Part shown: piece by piece, positions 9,668 to 18,349 of the stretch
How the letters are laid out: each line of letters begins with the position of its first letter
Position numbering within the stretch: position 1 is the first letter of the stretch
Origin: a bacterium
GTDB taxonomy: Bacteria; Bacteroidota; Ignavibacteria; SZUA-365
NCBI GenBank assembly: GCA_020444325.1
Contig: JAHLLD010000013.1
Span: 85,649-149,648 of the forward strand
DNA length: 64,000 bases
Direction: 5' to 3'
Translations under genes and position numbers: made by a program
The notes under the pieces: model-generated
Database searches by the model: none
Told to the model about the DNA's origin: nothing
The model's input: only the letters and a program-made list of their open reading frames with translations

Positions 9668-10628
9668 GGCCCTCTCCCGCGGCGCCGGTAATGTGTCTGC
9701 GCACCATCGCCGCCAGCAACGGAATCATCAGTTCATGATGGCCGGTGAACACGTACCCGCGTCCCGCTCCGAGCGTGGGACGCGTGACGACGTTCATGTT
9801 GGGACGGTAATGCTGTATCATATCGAAATTCGCAGCACTGAATCCGCGGGCGTCATGCCCGAGATTGCGCACGATGGTCAGTGCCTTGAGGAACACTTCG
9901 GGCAGGATCACGGCGGAACCGACGTTCATGACTACGCTGCGTTCACGAAGATCCTTTACTGAATGCGCGAGCACACGAAAATCCCTGAAACTCATTTCCC
10001 CGGTGACCGCACCGTCCATGCTCGGCTGCTGATGAACGATGTCAGTGCCAATGGCGGCATGGACGCTGACGGGCACGCCGAGCCGTACGCCGGCGGCAAG
10101 GATACTGTACGACAGGTAGTCCGGCGCAGTGTCGATAAGTGCGCGTCCGATGGCTTCCCCGAAACCGCAGTCATGCGCATCGCGTGCGGCCGCGAGGCTG
10201 CCGTTGATGAAATCTCCTGTCTCCTTCCACATCCCGAAGCTGCCGTCCTGCAAATTCGTTGCGACGTCTTCGGACGTCACCCCGAACAGGGCGGATTCGG
10301 AATCGTGAATGGCACCGGCACTGTTGAGCGCCACATGCGTCACCACCCCACGTTCCATCAGATCGATCACCAGCGGAGCGAGTCCCACCTTGATGACATG
10401 CGCACCCATCATGAGAATACAGGGCTGTCCGGCGGCATGCGCCACACCCACGACGTCGGCGAATGCGCGCAGCTCGCGGGCTTTGAGAATATTCGGCAGG
10501 GAGGCGAGAAATACGCCGAAATCATCTGTTCCGTCGAACGGCTTTGCGCAATCCTGCAGGTTCACCTTGTTGCTGCGCAGCTTGACGGACTGCGTCCGTA
10601 TGTCGTCGAAATTCAACTGGGGAAACAT
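9660..10628 (-). CDS. Conserved protein, possibly a distant deoxyhypusine-synthase relative
   Basis: The 322-residue soluble protein has no signal peptide. A Rossmann-like core is suggested by CILMMGAHVIKVGLAP (about 70-85), LMERGVVTHVALNSAGAIHDSE (about 90-111) and, near the middle, GVPVSVHAAIGTD. The placing of the glycine-rich strand, the 'VDV..TTAGG' like strand turn (here THVALNSAGAIHD) and later acidic residues resembles deoxyhypusine synthase-like NAD-binding proteins, but this is a judgement from pattern, not a firm match. No lysine in the position of the eukaryotic active site can be assigned by eye. It overlaps the CPBP gene by eight bases and is probably co-transcribed with it. Confidence 0.55.
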   Translation of the reverse strand: MFPQLNFDDIRTQSVKLRSNKVNLQDCAKPFDGTDDFGVFLASLPNILKARELRAFADVVGVAHAAGQPCILMMGAHVIKVGLAPLVIDLMERGVVTHVALNSAGAIHDSESALFGVTSEDVATNLQDGSFGMWKETGDFINGSLAAARDAHDCGFGEAIGRALIDTAPDYLSYSILAAGVRLGVPVSVHAAIGTDIVHQQPSMDGAVTGEMSFRDFRVLAHSVKDLRERSVVMNVGSAVILPEVFLKALTIVRNLGHDARGFSAANFDMIQHYRPNMNVVTRPTLGAGRGYVFTGHHELMIPLLAAMVRRHITGAAGEGHD

Positions 10629-10839
10629 GTACTACTCATGTAGGTGTGAGGAGACGGTCCCGAAGGACCCGGGAGTCCGTGGGTTCGACAGCACAAAGTA
10701 CGAAAAAAGTCTTTCTTCCGGCATGTCACGGCTGAATCGCGAAGATCGCCAGGCTGACACGCCCACGCGAGGTACAAAAAGAAGGCGCGCCGTCTCCGCG
10801 AAGGGTGAGGGCGCGCCGGGGAAAAGTTCGTTTGCCGCG
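10629..10839. other. Intergenic region holding a terminator
   Basis: These 211 bases between the deoxyhypusine-synthase-like gene and the DUF3108 gene have no plausible coding sequence. They contain the hairpin listed separately at 10776-10817; I see no convincing promoter. Confidence 0.5.
10776..10817 (-). terminator. Probable intrinsic terminator of the DUF3108 gene
   Basis: On the minus strand two copies of the self-complementary GGCGCGCC (10810-10817 and 10784-10791) can pair across an 18-base loop, and are followed by UUCUUUUUG. It lies 22 bases after the DUF3108 stop codon, the expected place. Confidence 0.7.
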
Positions 10840-11655
10840 TCAGTTGATACGGGCCTTGATCGGCCCCCGAATCCCCTTGTACTCGGTAAGTTCGGAAGTA
10901 ATGGATCCGATGGGGATTTCCGCATCGACCTGCACGGGGATTTTTCTTTCATCATCGGTCATCCAGACGAGGATGCGCCCCGATGCCTTGAACAGTCCAC
11001 CTTCTTCCATCACCGGTTCGAGGACGATGGTACGGAACGTTCCCGCCTCCACCTCCACCGTTTCCTTGCCGTGATAAACCACGGTGAGTGTGTAGGTGCT
11101 GTCCTTGTAGAAATTCTTCAGCTCTACCTTCTGACCCTTGCGCATGCGACTGTAATCATAGGTACGCATGTAGTAGAATGCGGAAAGCACATCCTGCGTA
11201 AAGGCCGGCACGGGATACTTCCCTTCGCTTGTATACGCAATTTCCTTTTCGTGATCGAAACGGGCGCTGAAATCACGCTTGTAGCCGCCTTCGCGTATCC
11301 GCTGGATAAATTTCCATGGGAACAGGCCCTCCGCATCGATATGGGATTCATAGCGGTCACGCACCTGGTACAGGGCGTCGAAAAACGAGGTGGATTTGAC
11401 AAGGAACTGGACATGGTAGCATTTCCGGCCTTTCTGCCACGAATAACGTGGAATGGCCATGCGCGCTTGTCCCGCAGTGACGAAGCCATAATTCACATCG
11501 AATATGAGTTCCTCGCCAACCGTGAAGGCAGACTGGTCGATTTCCCTGAATCGCGGCGGCTCGGCGCTGCTGTTTCCCGTTTTCTGTGCCATAAGCGTGG
11601 GAAAGGCGAGCGTGAGCTGCAGCATGATAAGCGATGTATAGACGAGCAGTTTCAT
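10840..11655 (-). CDS. DUF3108-family exported protein
   Basis: The 271-residue product starts with a signal peptide (MKLLVYTSLIMLQLTLAFPTLMAQ) and then shows the DUF3108 pattern: FTVGEELIFDVNYGFVTAGQA near residue 40, a central KYPVPAFTQDVLSAFYYMRT, and a C-terminal half of beta strands ending in VQVDAEIPIGSITSELTEY. DUF3108 proteins are periplasmic beta-barrel-like folds of unknown role. The start at 11655 has AAGGAGG seven bases upstream. A TATAAT hexamer lies at 11683-11678 just upstream, so it may have its own promoter, and a terminator follows it; it could be a single-gene unit. Confidence 0.85.
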   Translation of the reverse strand: MKLLVYTSLIMLQLTLAFPTLMAQKTGNSSAEPPRFREIDQSAFTVGEELIFDVNYGFVTAGQARMAIPRYSWQKGRKCYHVQFLVKSTSFFDALYQVRDRYESHIDAEGLFPWKFIQRIREGGYKRDFSARFDHEKEIAYTSEGKYPVPAFTQDVLSAFYYMRTYDYSRMRKGQKVELKNFYKDSTYTLTVVYHGKETVEVEAGTFRTIVLEPVMEEGGLFKASGRILVWMTDDERKIPVQVDAEIPIGSITSELTEYKGIRGPIKARIN

Positions 11656-11677
11656 GATAATCCTCCTTGGGCTGCCC

Positions 11678-11683
11678 ATTATA
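11678..11683 (-). promoter_or_regulatory. Possible -10 hexamer before the DUF3108 gene
   Basis: A perfect TATAAT in the context GGTATAATGGG lies 22 bases before the start codon on the minus strand. No good -35 element is seen at the right distance, and the leader would be only about 15 bases, so this is tentative. Confidence 0.3.
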
Positions 11684-11786
11684 CCGCCTCCTGTCTGTCG
11701 TGGTTCCCGATTGTTGACCTGTTCATGTATAGTGCCGAATTCCCCGCTGCGAGACAAGACCAATCGCGATGCGCCGCGACGAACTC

Positions 11787-12815
11787 CTATCCCTGACCCG
11801 CGAGCAGATCCTGTGCAGCCTCGGCGGCGTCACTGGCTTCGATGCGCAGCATGTCGTCATGCTGCGGGCAGGAAGATGACGCACAGTCGGTACAGTCTTC
11901 CGCCAGGGGTGGGGTGAGGACGCGAACATGGTGTCCGAGGGGACCCCAGCGGCGGGGATGACAGACACGTTCGAAAGGGTAGAGTCCCAACACCGGGGTG
12001 CCCACAGCGGCGGCAAGATGCAGGGGGCCGGTGGAATTCGCAACGCAGAGCGCCGCACCGGAGAGTACCGCCGCGAGCTGTACCAGACTGAGTGATGAGG
12101 AGATGGGTCGTGCATATCCCGCGGACTGCGCAACGACACGTTCCTGCAGCTTGCGTTCTGAGGGGGTGCCGGTAACGATGGAAATGAGATCCTCGTCTTT
12201 GCCCAGCATTTGTGCCAGTTCCGCGAATCGCTCCGGCGGCCAGTCTTTCGCCGAACCTCCGCTCCCGGGGTGCAGCACGACGAAACGTTGTCCCTCTTCA
12301 ATCCCTGCTGACGCGAGTTCATGGCGCGCTTCCTCACGCAGGGCGTCAGGAATGAGGAGCTGCGGAAGTAATGCTTCCCCCGCTTCTATCCCCGCATTGC
12401 GGAGCAGACGCAGATTGTAATCTCTCTCATGCAGCAGGGATGGGTGCCGGTGTTCCTTCCTGCGATGCGTAAAGAGGAAAGAGTACCAGCGGTAAGCGAT
12501 GCCCGCGCGAATGGGAATACCGGCCAGGCGGGCTGCAAAGGCGAGCCTGGGACGCGGATAGGCAAAAAAGGCGGCATCGAAACGCTGTGCACGCAGGGTA
12601 CGCGCAAACGTCTGGATGCCGCCTGTCAGATCACGAGCGGGAATGCTGATGACGTCGTCGACGAAGGGACAGAGCGCAACAAGGCTGCTCGTGTACTCCT
12701 GCACAACGAAGGTGATGCGGGCAGCGGCGTCATGCCGTCGGAGCGCTTCCGCCATGGGAAGCGTCAGCATGAGATCGCCAATGCGATCAGTGCGGAATAT
12801 GCAGTAATGCGCCAC
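11787..12815 (-). CDS. Glycosyltransferase family 9 (ADP-heptose:LPS heptosyltransferase-like)
   Basis: The 342-residue protein has the GT9 (GT-B fold) pattern: an N-terminal RTDRIGDLMLTLPMAEALR, a middle LHPGSGGSAKDWPPERFAEL, and the acceptor/donor site SLVQLAAVLSGAALCVANSTGPLHLAAAVGTPVLGLYP. Family members move heptose from ADP-heptose to lipid A core, which fits a Gram-negative cell surface. A cysteine cluster near the C-terminus (CTDCASSSCPQHD) is common in this family. The start is GTG at 12815 with only a weak GGA upstream. It lies 15 bases after the membrane TPR gene. Confidence 0.9.
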   Translation of the reverse strand: MAHYCIFRTDRIGDLMLTLPMAEALRRHDAAARITFVVQEYTSSLVALCPFVDDVISIPARDLTGGIQTFARTLRAQRFDAAFFAYPRPRLAFAARLAGIPIRAGIAYRWYSFLFTHRRKEHRHPSLLHERDYNLRLLRNAGIEAGEALLPQLLIPDALREEARHELASAGIEEGQRFVVLHPGSGGSAKDWPPERFAELAQMLGKDEDLISIVTGTPSERKLQERVVAQSAGYARPISSSLSLVQLAAVLSGAALCVANSTGPLHLAAAVGTPVLGLYPFERVCHPRRWGPLGHHVRVLTPPLAEDCTDCASSSCPQHDDMLRIEASDAAEAAQDLLAGQG

Positions 12816-12830
12816 CGTTCCGCACCGGGA

Positions 12831-13430
12831 TCAGAGCTGCTTCATCATTTCCTTTGCACGCATGGCGTCCTGCGAATCCGGATACTTCGCAATCAGCTCT
12901 TCCCAGATTGCGCGTGCTTCCTCCTTGTTGTCGGCCACAGCAGCGAGGGCACCGAGGTTATACATGGCCGTGGTGTTCTCCGGTTCGAGTTTCAGCACAC
13001 GGCGTGTAATATTCTCGGCTTTGTCTTCCTGCTTGGTCTCAAAATACGCCACCGAAAGGTCGAGCATGGCGGCAGTATTCTTCGGTGCAGCCTTGATGTA
13101 GCGTTCGAAAAGCGGCAGGGCGTTTTTTGCCTGATGGGCGTCAAGCAGCATGCGTGCGTACACGAGCACGTCGCTGGTATCGCTGGCATCCTGCGCTTCG
13201 ATTTTATCACCGAGTCTCTTGAATTCGGCCATGAAATCGCCGCGGACATTCCCGGCGCCCGGATTTTCATCGCCCCCCATATTTGGTACGTCAGGGTGTC
13301 CAGGAGGCATTTCTCCTGCCGCCGGCGGCTGCTGCTGCGGCGCTTCATTTTCATCCGGCAGCAGCAATACGATGACAATAATGGCCACCAGCGCCACACC
13401 GATGATCATATAAAGTTTTGATGCGTTCAT
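12831..13430 (-). CDS. Membrane-anchored TPR protein
   Basis: The 199-residue protein has one N-terminal membrane span (YMIIGVALVAIIVIVLLL, about 7-24), a proline-rich linker, and then three TPR units (about 85-190) with LPLFERYIKAAPKNTAAMLD, AENITRRVLKLEPENTTAMY and ARAIWEELIAKYPDSQDAM. The bulk would sit in the periplasm if the N-terminus is inside. The start at 13430 has AAGGAAG upstream; the long N-terminal in-frame opening on this strand overlaps the divergent maf gene and is not used. It is the first gene of a unit with the GT9 gene. Similar TPR proteins often serve cell-envelope assembly, but no function can be assigned. Confidence 0.8.
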   Translation of the reverse strand: MNASKLYMIIGVALVAIIVIVLLLPDENEAPQQQPPAAGEMPPGHPDVPNMGGDENPGAGNVRGDFMAEFKRLGDKIEAQDASDTSDVLVYARMLLDAHQAKNALPLFERYIKAAPKNTAAMLDLSVAYFETKQEDKAENITRRVLKLEPENTTAMYNLGALAAVADNKEEARAIWEELIAKYPDSQDAMRAKEMMKQL

Positions 13431-13458
13431 ATGTACTTCCTTCTTGTCTTGCGTAAGA

Positions 13459-13472
13459 GCATGTAAACATGC
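13459..13472. promoter_or_regulatory. Palindromic operator-like site between divergent genes
   Basis: GCATGTAAACATGC is a perfect palindrome (6-bp arms, AA spacer). It lies 29 bases upstream of the TPR start and about 150 upstream of maf, the right place for a repressor or activator site acting on the minus gene. No regulator can be named. Confidence 0.35.
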
Positions 13473-13620
13473 ATTATCAGAACGTAATGATACGAAAAAA
13501 GCGGGAGAAGCGGAGGCGCGGGACGCCCGCGATCCCGTTCCCCGCCTTTTCGTCCATTTCGCCAAGTCGCCCGGACTTGCGATATTGGGATACCCCGTTT
13601 CAGTAATTATTTCAAAATCC

Positions 13621-14229
13621 GTGCCGCAATCCCCGCTCATTCTCGCTTCCCGTTCTCCGCGCAGGAGTGCCCTGCTGCGACAGATCGGCCTGGAATTCAC
13701 CTGTCTCCCCAGCAGCGTGGATGAGATTCTCGATGAAACCGTGTCGCCGGCCGACCACGTCACCATCCTTTCAGAACGCAAGGCGCGGGATGTGGCGTCC
13801 ACACTGGACGAAGGTGTGGTTGTCGGCGCTGATACCATCGTCGTTCTTGACGGGGAAATCATCGAGAAGCCCGCTTCTCCCGACGAAGCGGTACAGATGC
13901 TGCAGCGACTCAGCAACGCCCGGCATGAGGTGTTCACGGGCTACGCACTCGTGGACGCTGCGACGCAGCGCACGCTCACCCGCTTCGAACGGACGGAAGT
14001 CTGGTTCCGCCAGCTCGCTGAAGAGGAGATCTCCTCATACGTGCAATCGGGCTCGCCGATGGACAAAGCGGGAGCGTATGGAATACAGGACGATTTCGGC
14101 GCCGTCTTCGTTCGCAAAATTGTCGGGGATTACTATAATGTAGTGGGGCTGCCCCTGTGCAGCTTTTACTGCAGTTACCGAACATTCACCAAGCAGGGAC
14201 CCGAGATCAATGGGTGCACGCTGGCGTAA
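13621..14229 (+). CDS. maf: Maf-family nucleoside triphosphate pyrophosphatase
   Basis: Maf/YhdE-type enzymes hydrolyse non-canonical or canonical NTPs (such as dTTP, UTP or m5UTP) to monophosphates, a house-cleaning activity linked to cell-division arrest. The signature LILASRSPRRSALL is at the N-terminus, followed by GADTIVVLDGEIIEKP and, late, IQDDFGAVFVRKIVGDYYNVVGLPL. The best start is GTG at 13621 (VPQSPLIL), giving 202 residues, the usual family length of about 195-210; there is no good ribosome binding site, and an in-frame TTG at 13585 is an alternative. Its 3' end overlaps the next gene by 20 bases. Confidence 0.92.
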   Translation: MPQSPLILASRSPRRSALLRQIGLEFTCLPSSVDEILDETVSPADHVTILSERKARDVASTLDEGVVVGADTIVVLDGEIIEKPASPDEAVQMLQRLSNARHEVFTGYALVDAATQRTLTRFERTEVWFRQLAEEEISSYVQSGSPMDKAGAYGIQDDFGAVFVRKIVGDYYNVVGLPLCSFYCSYRTFTKQGPEINGCTLA

Positions 14230-15181
14230 GAAAATATTTTTCTCACTCGCCTTTGGTGCGCTCGTCTGGATCGCACTGACCATTTACGCGGATTTTGATG
14301 ATCTGCTCGCAGCATTTGCGGAGTTCAACTGGGCCTGGGCGCCGCTGATCCTCTGCTGCACGTTTATCAACTACGTGTTCCGCTACTGGAAATGGGATTA
14401 TTACACCGCCACGCTCAATGTGCGACCGAAACGTTCGGAAAACATCATCATATTTTTCACGGCGTTTACCATGGCGGTGACACCCGGGAAATTCGGCGAA
14501 GTGCTGAAATCCTACCTGCTCAAGCAGGTGAACGGCACCCCGGTGCGTGTATCCGCCCCGATTGTGATTGCCGAACGCCTCACGGATTTTATCGGACTCA
14601 TCCTCCTGCTTATCATCGGCGCCTATGTCTTTGACATCAGTCGCGTGGCCGTTATCGCCTTTGCAGTCTTTTTCGCACTGGTCACCGCCCTGCTTGCGTG
14701 GAGGCGCGGCTCTCTCAAAATGATCGCACTGTTCGGCCGTCTCCCCTTCTTCAGTCGCTTCATTGAACATGCGGAAAGCGCCTACGAAAGTATGTATGTC
14801 ATGCTGCGTCCCCGTCCCCTCCTGGTCACCATCCTTCTCAGCGTGGTGTCCTGGTTCTTCGAATGCTTCGGGTACTACATCGTACTGCATGTCTTCGATG
14901 CGCCGCCGACCGTGCTCAAGGCCACGTTCATCTATGCATTTTCCACCGTCGTCGGCGCGGTGAGCATGCTGCCGGGGGGACTCGGAACCACTGAGGGCAG
15001 TTTGACCGGACTCGCGCAGCTTGCAGGCGCCACGCCTGATGTCGCTGTCGCTTCTACATTTATCATCCGCAGCGCCACGCTGTGGTTCGCCGTGCTGCTG
15101 GGCATCATCGTCACTTTCGCGTTCCAGCATCGCCTGCATGTCAACCTCGACGAGATCGATCTCGAAAACATAGAGAGCTGA
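14210..15181 (+). CDS. Flippase-like / UPF0104 (lysylphosphatidylglycerol synthase TM region) protein
   Basis: The 323-residue membrane protein has about seven to eight spans and the family motifs TAFTMAVTPGKFGEVLKSYLL (about 85-105) and STVVGAVSMLPGGLGTTEGSL (about 248-268). This domain is the membrane half of MprF-type lipid flippases but also occurs alone, where relatives move or shield lipids or attach to glycosyltransferases. GGGA lies before the ATG. It overlaps maf by 20 bases, so the two are co-transcribed. Confidence 0.85.
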   Translation: MGARWRKKIFFSLAFGALVWIALTIYADFDDLLAAFAEFNWAWAPLILCCTFINYVFRYWKWDYYTATLNVRPKRSENIIIFFTAFTMAVTPGKFGEVLKSYLLKQVNGTPVRVSAPIVIAERLTDFIGLILLLIIGAYVFDISRVAVIAFAVFFALVTALLAWRRGSLKMIALFGRLPFFSRFIEHAESAYESMYVMLRPRPLLVTILLSVVSWFFECFGYYIVLHVFDAPPTVLKATFIYAFSTVVGAVSMLPGGLGTTEGSLTGLAQLAGATPDVAVASTFIIRSATLWFAVLLGIIVTFAFQHRLHVNLDEIDLENIES

Positions 15182-15213
15182 CAACCACATTACGCAATTA
15201 GGGAGATTGCATC

Positions 15214-17199
15214 ATGCGTACCGCTATTCTATTGCGGACAGGACTACCATTCCTGTTCGCCATCTGCTGTTGTGCCGCAGCTTCGGCGCAGCAGCATACC
15301 ATTGACCCAACCCTGCTCGAAGCATTCATTGATCCCGAGCAGGAGGACGATCTCGAGCAGATACTTGACGACCTCACCGCATTGCAGGAGCAGCCGCTCT
15401 GCCTTGCCTCTGCCACACGGCACGACCTGGCCGCCCTGCCTTTCCTCGATGAAAGCGACGCGGCTGCTATCATCACAATCATGAATGACAGTGTCCCATC
15501 GTGGGAGGCGCTGCGTCGTGTCTTCTCAGGTCAGCCCGCGCAGTTCACCCTGCTTCGCGCATGCGCGAGATTGCGCTGCGATGAAGCAATGGAAATGCAT
15601 ATGGGATTGCGCAGCCGGTTCCAGCAGGAAGATCTCCCGCGCCAGGGATACCTTGACGGCAGCTATACCGGATCACGCGCCCGTCTCCTGCAGCGTTTCA
15701 GGATGTCCGTCGGCAGAAATGTGCATGCGGCCGTACTGCTGGAGAAAGATCCCGGTGAGCGCATGCTCACCGATCACTATGCCGGGTATCTCAGCGTGGA
15801 AAACATCGGCGTGCTGCGCAAACTCGTACTCGGAGACGCAGCGGTGACTGCGGGACAGGGACTGGTATTCTGGCAGTCGTTCGCCATGTCCAAATCGTCG
15901 CAGGCCACCGGCGTGGCGCGCCGTCCCTCCCTGCTGCGCGCGCGGGTGAGTTCGAGTGAAGGCGGGGGCTCGCGGGGTGTCGGACTGCAGCTGAATCTCG
16001 CTCCGGCTGACCTGGTTCTGCTGTTCTCGAGCACGTCGCGGGACGCAACCATCGACGAAGAAAGTGGGACCGCGGGGAGTTTCGGTGAAGATGGACTGCA
16101 TCGGACGGAGAGTGAGCAGCAGCGCAGATCCCGTGTCCATGAGCAGCTCGCCGGGATGCACCTGCTGCTCAGCGACATCGCTCCCGGATTGCAATGCGGT
16201 ACCTCCATGCTGGCCGCACGCTATTCCGTCGCCTCGCTTGCGTCGAGTCCTTTCTCCTTCGAAGGCGACCGGGCATGGACAGGCGGACTGAACCTGCGAT
16301 GGTCGGGAGCTTCGGCAACCATCTACGGTGAAGCGGCCCTTGCACATACGCACGCTGCCGCCTTCGTCGCAGGCACGGAACTGCAGCCGCATGCGCATGC
16401 GCGTCTTGCGTTACTGTATCGGCGCTATGACGCAGGCTTTGTCAGTCTGCAGGGAAACGCCTTCGGTGAACGCAGCGGCAATACGCAGAACGAGGAAGGA
16501 CTGTACTGTGGTCTCCGCCTCCGACCGTATCCCCGGCTGCGTGCCGACATCTGGGTCGACATTTTCCACTACCCCAACAGAACAGCCCTGCTCGATCTCC
16601 CCGCTTCGGGCAGTGAAGCATCATTTGGTCTCAGCTGGCGTCCCTTCACGCGCACCGAGGCCGCTCTCCGTGTTCGCAGCGAACGGAAAGACCGGGAAGT
16701 GGCCGCGACCGATGCGCTCGGACGCGACACGCGCAGTCTGACGTCCCGCAATAGCACGACGCTGCGTCTTCAGCTCGACCACCGCAGTGCGGAGAACTGG
16801 CTGCTGCGTCTGCGGGCCGATTATCATCATGTTTCCTGGGACAGCTGGCTGCCGTCCTCCGAAGGCTACATGGCAGGTGTGGATCTGCGCTGGCAGGCCA
16901 CAGAAAGTGTAAAGCTTACGGCAAGCTGCTGCGCGTTTCACAGCGGCGACTGGGAATCGCGGCTGTACCGTTTTGAATACGACGTCCGCGGTCTCATGCG
17001 CAGCATTGCCTGCGATGGTGACGGGTTCCGCAGCTATCTGCTTGTCGACGTTGCCGTCGCACCACGCATCACTATCGGGGCACGCTATGCACTGCTTGTC
17101 CGTGAGGGAGTTCAGAAGATCGGCAGCGGGCGCGACGCCGTAGAGGGAGACCGCCTGGGGATACTCTCGCTGCAGCTCGACTGGGAATACGGACCATGA
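15214..17199 (+). CDS. Outer-membrane protein with N-terminal helix-hairpin-helix domain
   Basis: The 661-residue product has a signal peptide (ending near AAASAQQ), then a ComEA-like helix-hairpin-helix region at about 45-120 (CLASATRHDLAALPFLDESDAAAI) and a long beta-rich portion full of alternating aromatic strands, with typical barrel segments such as LRADYHHVSWDSW. This HhH-plus-barrel family is known in Bacteroidota but uncharacterised; HhH implies DNA contact, so DNA uptake or surface DNA binding is possible. AGGGAG sits nine bases upstream of the ATG. It follows the flippase-like gene by 32 bases. Confidence 0.7.
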   Translation: MRTAILLRTGLPFLFAICCCAAASAQQHTIDPTLLEAFIDPEQEDDLEQILDDLTALQEQPLCLASATRHDLAALPFLDESDAAAIITIMNDSVPSWEALRRVFSGQPAQFTLLRACARLRCDEAMEMHMGLRSRFQQEDLPRQGYLDGSYTGSRARLLQRFRMSVGRNVHAAVLLEKDPGERMLTDHYAGYLSVENIGVLRKLVLGDAAVTAGQGLVFWQSFAMSKSSQATGVARRPSLLRARVSSSEGGGSRGVGLQLNLAPADLVLLFSSTSRDATIDEESGTAGSFGEDGLHRTESEQQRRSRVHEQLAGMHLLLSDIAPGLQCGTSMLAARYSVASLASSPFSFEGDRAWTGGLNLRWSGASATIYGEAALAHTHAAAFVAGTELQPHAHARLALLYRRYDAGFVSLQGNAFGERSGNTQNEEGLYCGLRLRPYPRLRADIWVDIFHYPNRTALLDLPASGSEASFGLSWRPFTRTEAALRVRSERKDREVAATDALGRDTRSLTSRNSTTLRLQLDHRSAENWLLRLRADYHHVSWDSWLPSSEGYMAGVDLRWQATESVKLTASCCAFHSGDWESRLYRFEYDVRGLMRSIACDGDGFRSYLLVDVAVAPRITIGARYALLVREGVQKIGSGRDAVEGDRLGILSLQLDWEYGP

Positions 17200-17239
17200 G
17201 GCGTCCATGCTTCAGTGCAACCGGGGAAACGGACCGTGT

Positions 17240-18343
17240 TCAGCTGTCGCGTTCTTCTTCGCTTTCGAGAATCTGGAGGTAGTTTCGATACCGGAGGGGA
17301 TGGATGTCTTCACGTTCCACTGCGGCCTTGACACCACAGTCGGGCTCATGCGTATGCGAACAGGAGGGGAAACGGCATTCGTCGGCATACTGCAGGAATT
17401 CCGGGAAGTACGTATGCAGATCGGTCGCGTCGAACTGGAACAGCCCGAATTCCCGTATCCCCGGTGTATCGGCGATCCACCCCCCTTGAGGCAGCGGGAA
17501 GAGTGTGCTGCGCGTCGTCGTATGCATACCGCGCTGACTCTGATCGCTCAGTTCGCTGATCTTCTCATCGACTTCAGGAATCAGGGCATTGAGCAAACTG
17601 GTCTTCCCCACCCCGCTGTGCCCTGAGAATGCGGAAAGCTTTCCTTTCACTTCCGCGCGCAACGCGTCGAGTCCCTCATCAGTTACACAACTGGTGAGCA
17701 CGACATCATATCCTGCGTCATGGTACATGGACTGCAGTTCGTTGATAAAGTCCATACCGTCTTCATCGGCAAGATCGATTTTATTGATGCAGATCAGCGC
17801 ATGTACCCCGCCCATCGCTGCCGCGACCAGGTAGCGGTCAATGAGTCCGGGACGCAGCAGTTCATCCGTCGCCGCCGCGGTGACGATGATTTGATCGATG
17901 TTGGCGACCAACACCTGTGCGTATTCCGCATCGCGTATCGACGAACGCAGCAGGTACGACTCGCGCTCATACACATGGGTGATCACGGCTTCATCGTCGC
18001 CGCTGGACAGGTAGCGCACACGGTCACCGATGGCAAGCAGTGTCGTATCGGGATTTTCCGTCGTGGTGGAGCGGCGGGGACGCGCGCGCAATTCTTCATC
18101 CCCGTCCAGCAGTACGGCATGGGTCCCCCCGGTCTGCAGCACCAGGGCGTCGCGCTCTTCTTCCTGGGATACGAGATGGAATTGCCGTGGTGCAGATCGT
18201 TTGCGGTCGAGCTGATCGTCGTCATTTTCCCCTTCCCCGTCATACGACCAACGGCCGGTCCCTTTGCGCCATTGCTTTGCAATGTCTTTGCGCTTGTGCA
18301 CCTGGCGGTGCACCTTCTTCCGCTTTTTCTGCTCGTCGCTCAT
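17240..18343 (-). CDS. rsgA: Ribosome small-subunit-dependent GTPase A
   Basis: RsgA (YjeQ) is a circularly permuted GTPase that helps 30S subunit maturation. The G motifs run in the permuted order: NKIDLADEDG (G4), then SCVTDEG (G5), GHSGVGKTSLLNAL (G1) and DTPGIREFGL (G3). The C-terminal zinc site is CRFPSCSHTHEPDC. At 367 residues it is longer than most (about 300) because of a basic and acidic N-terminal extension of about 65 residues before the OB domain. It starts six bases after the upstream hydrolase stop codon and is probably co-transcribed. Confidence 0.95.
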   Translation of the reverse strand: MSDEQKKRKKVHRQVHKRKDIAKQWRKGTGRWSYDGEGENDDDQLDRKRSAPRQFHLVSQEEERDALVLQTGGTHAVLLDGDEELRARPRRSTTTENPDTTLLAIGDRVRYLSSGDDEAVITHVYERESYLLRSSIRDAEYAQVLVANIDQIIVTAAATDELLRPGLIDRYLVAAAMGGVHALICINKIDLADEDGMDFINELQSMYHDAGYDVVLTSCVTDEGLDALRAEVKGKLSAFSGHSGVGKTSLLNALIPEVDEKISELSDQSQRGMHTTTRSTLFPLPQGGWIADTPGIREFGLFQFDATDLHTYFPEFLQYADECRFPSCSHTHEPDCGVKAAVEREDIHPLRYRNYLQILESEEERDS

Positions 18344-18349
18344 TGCCGC

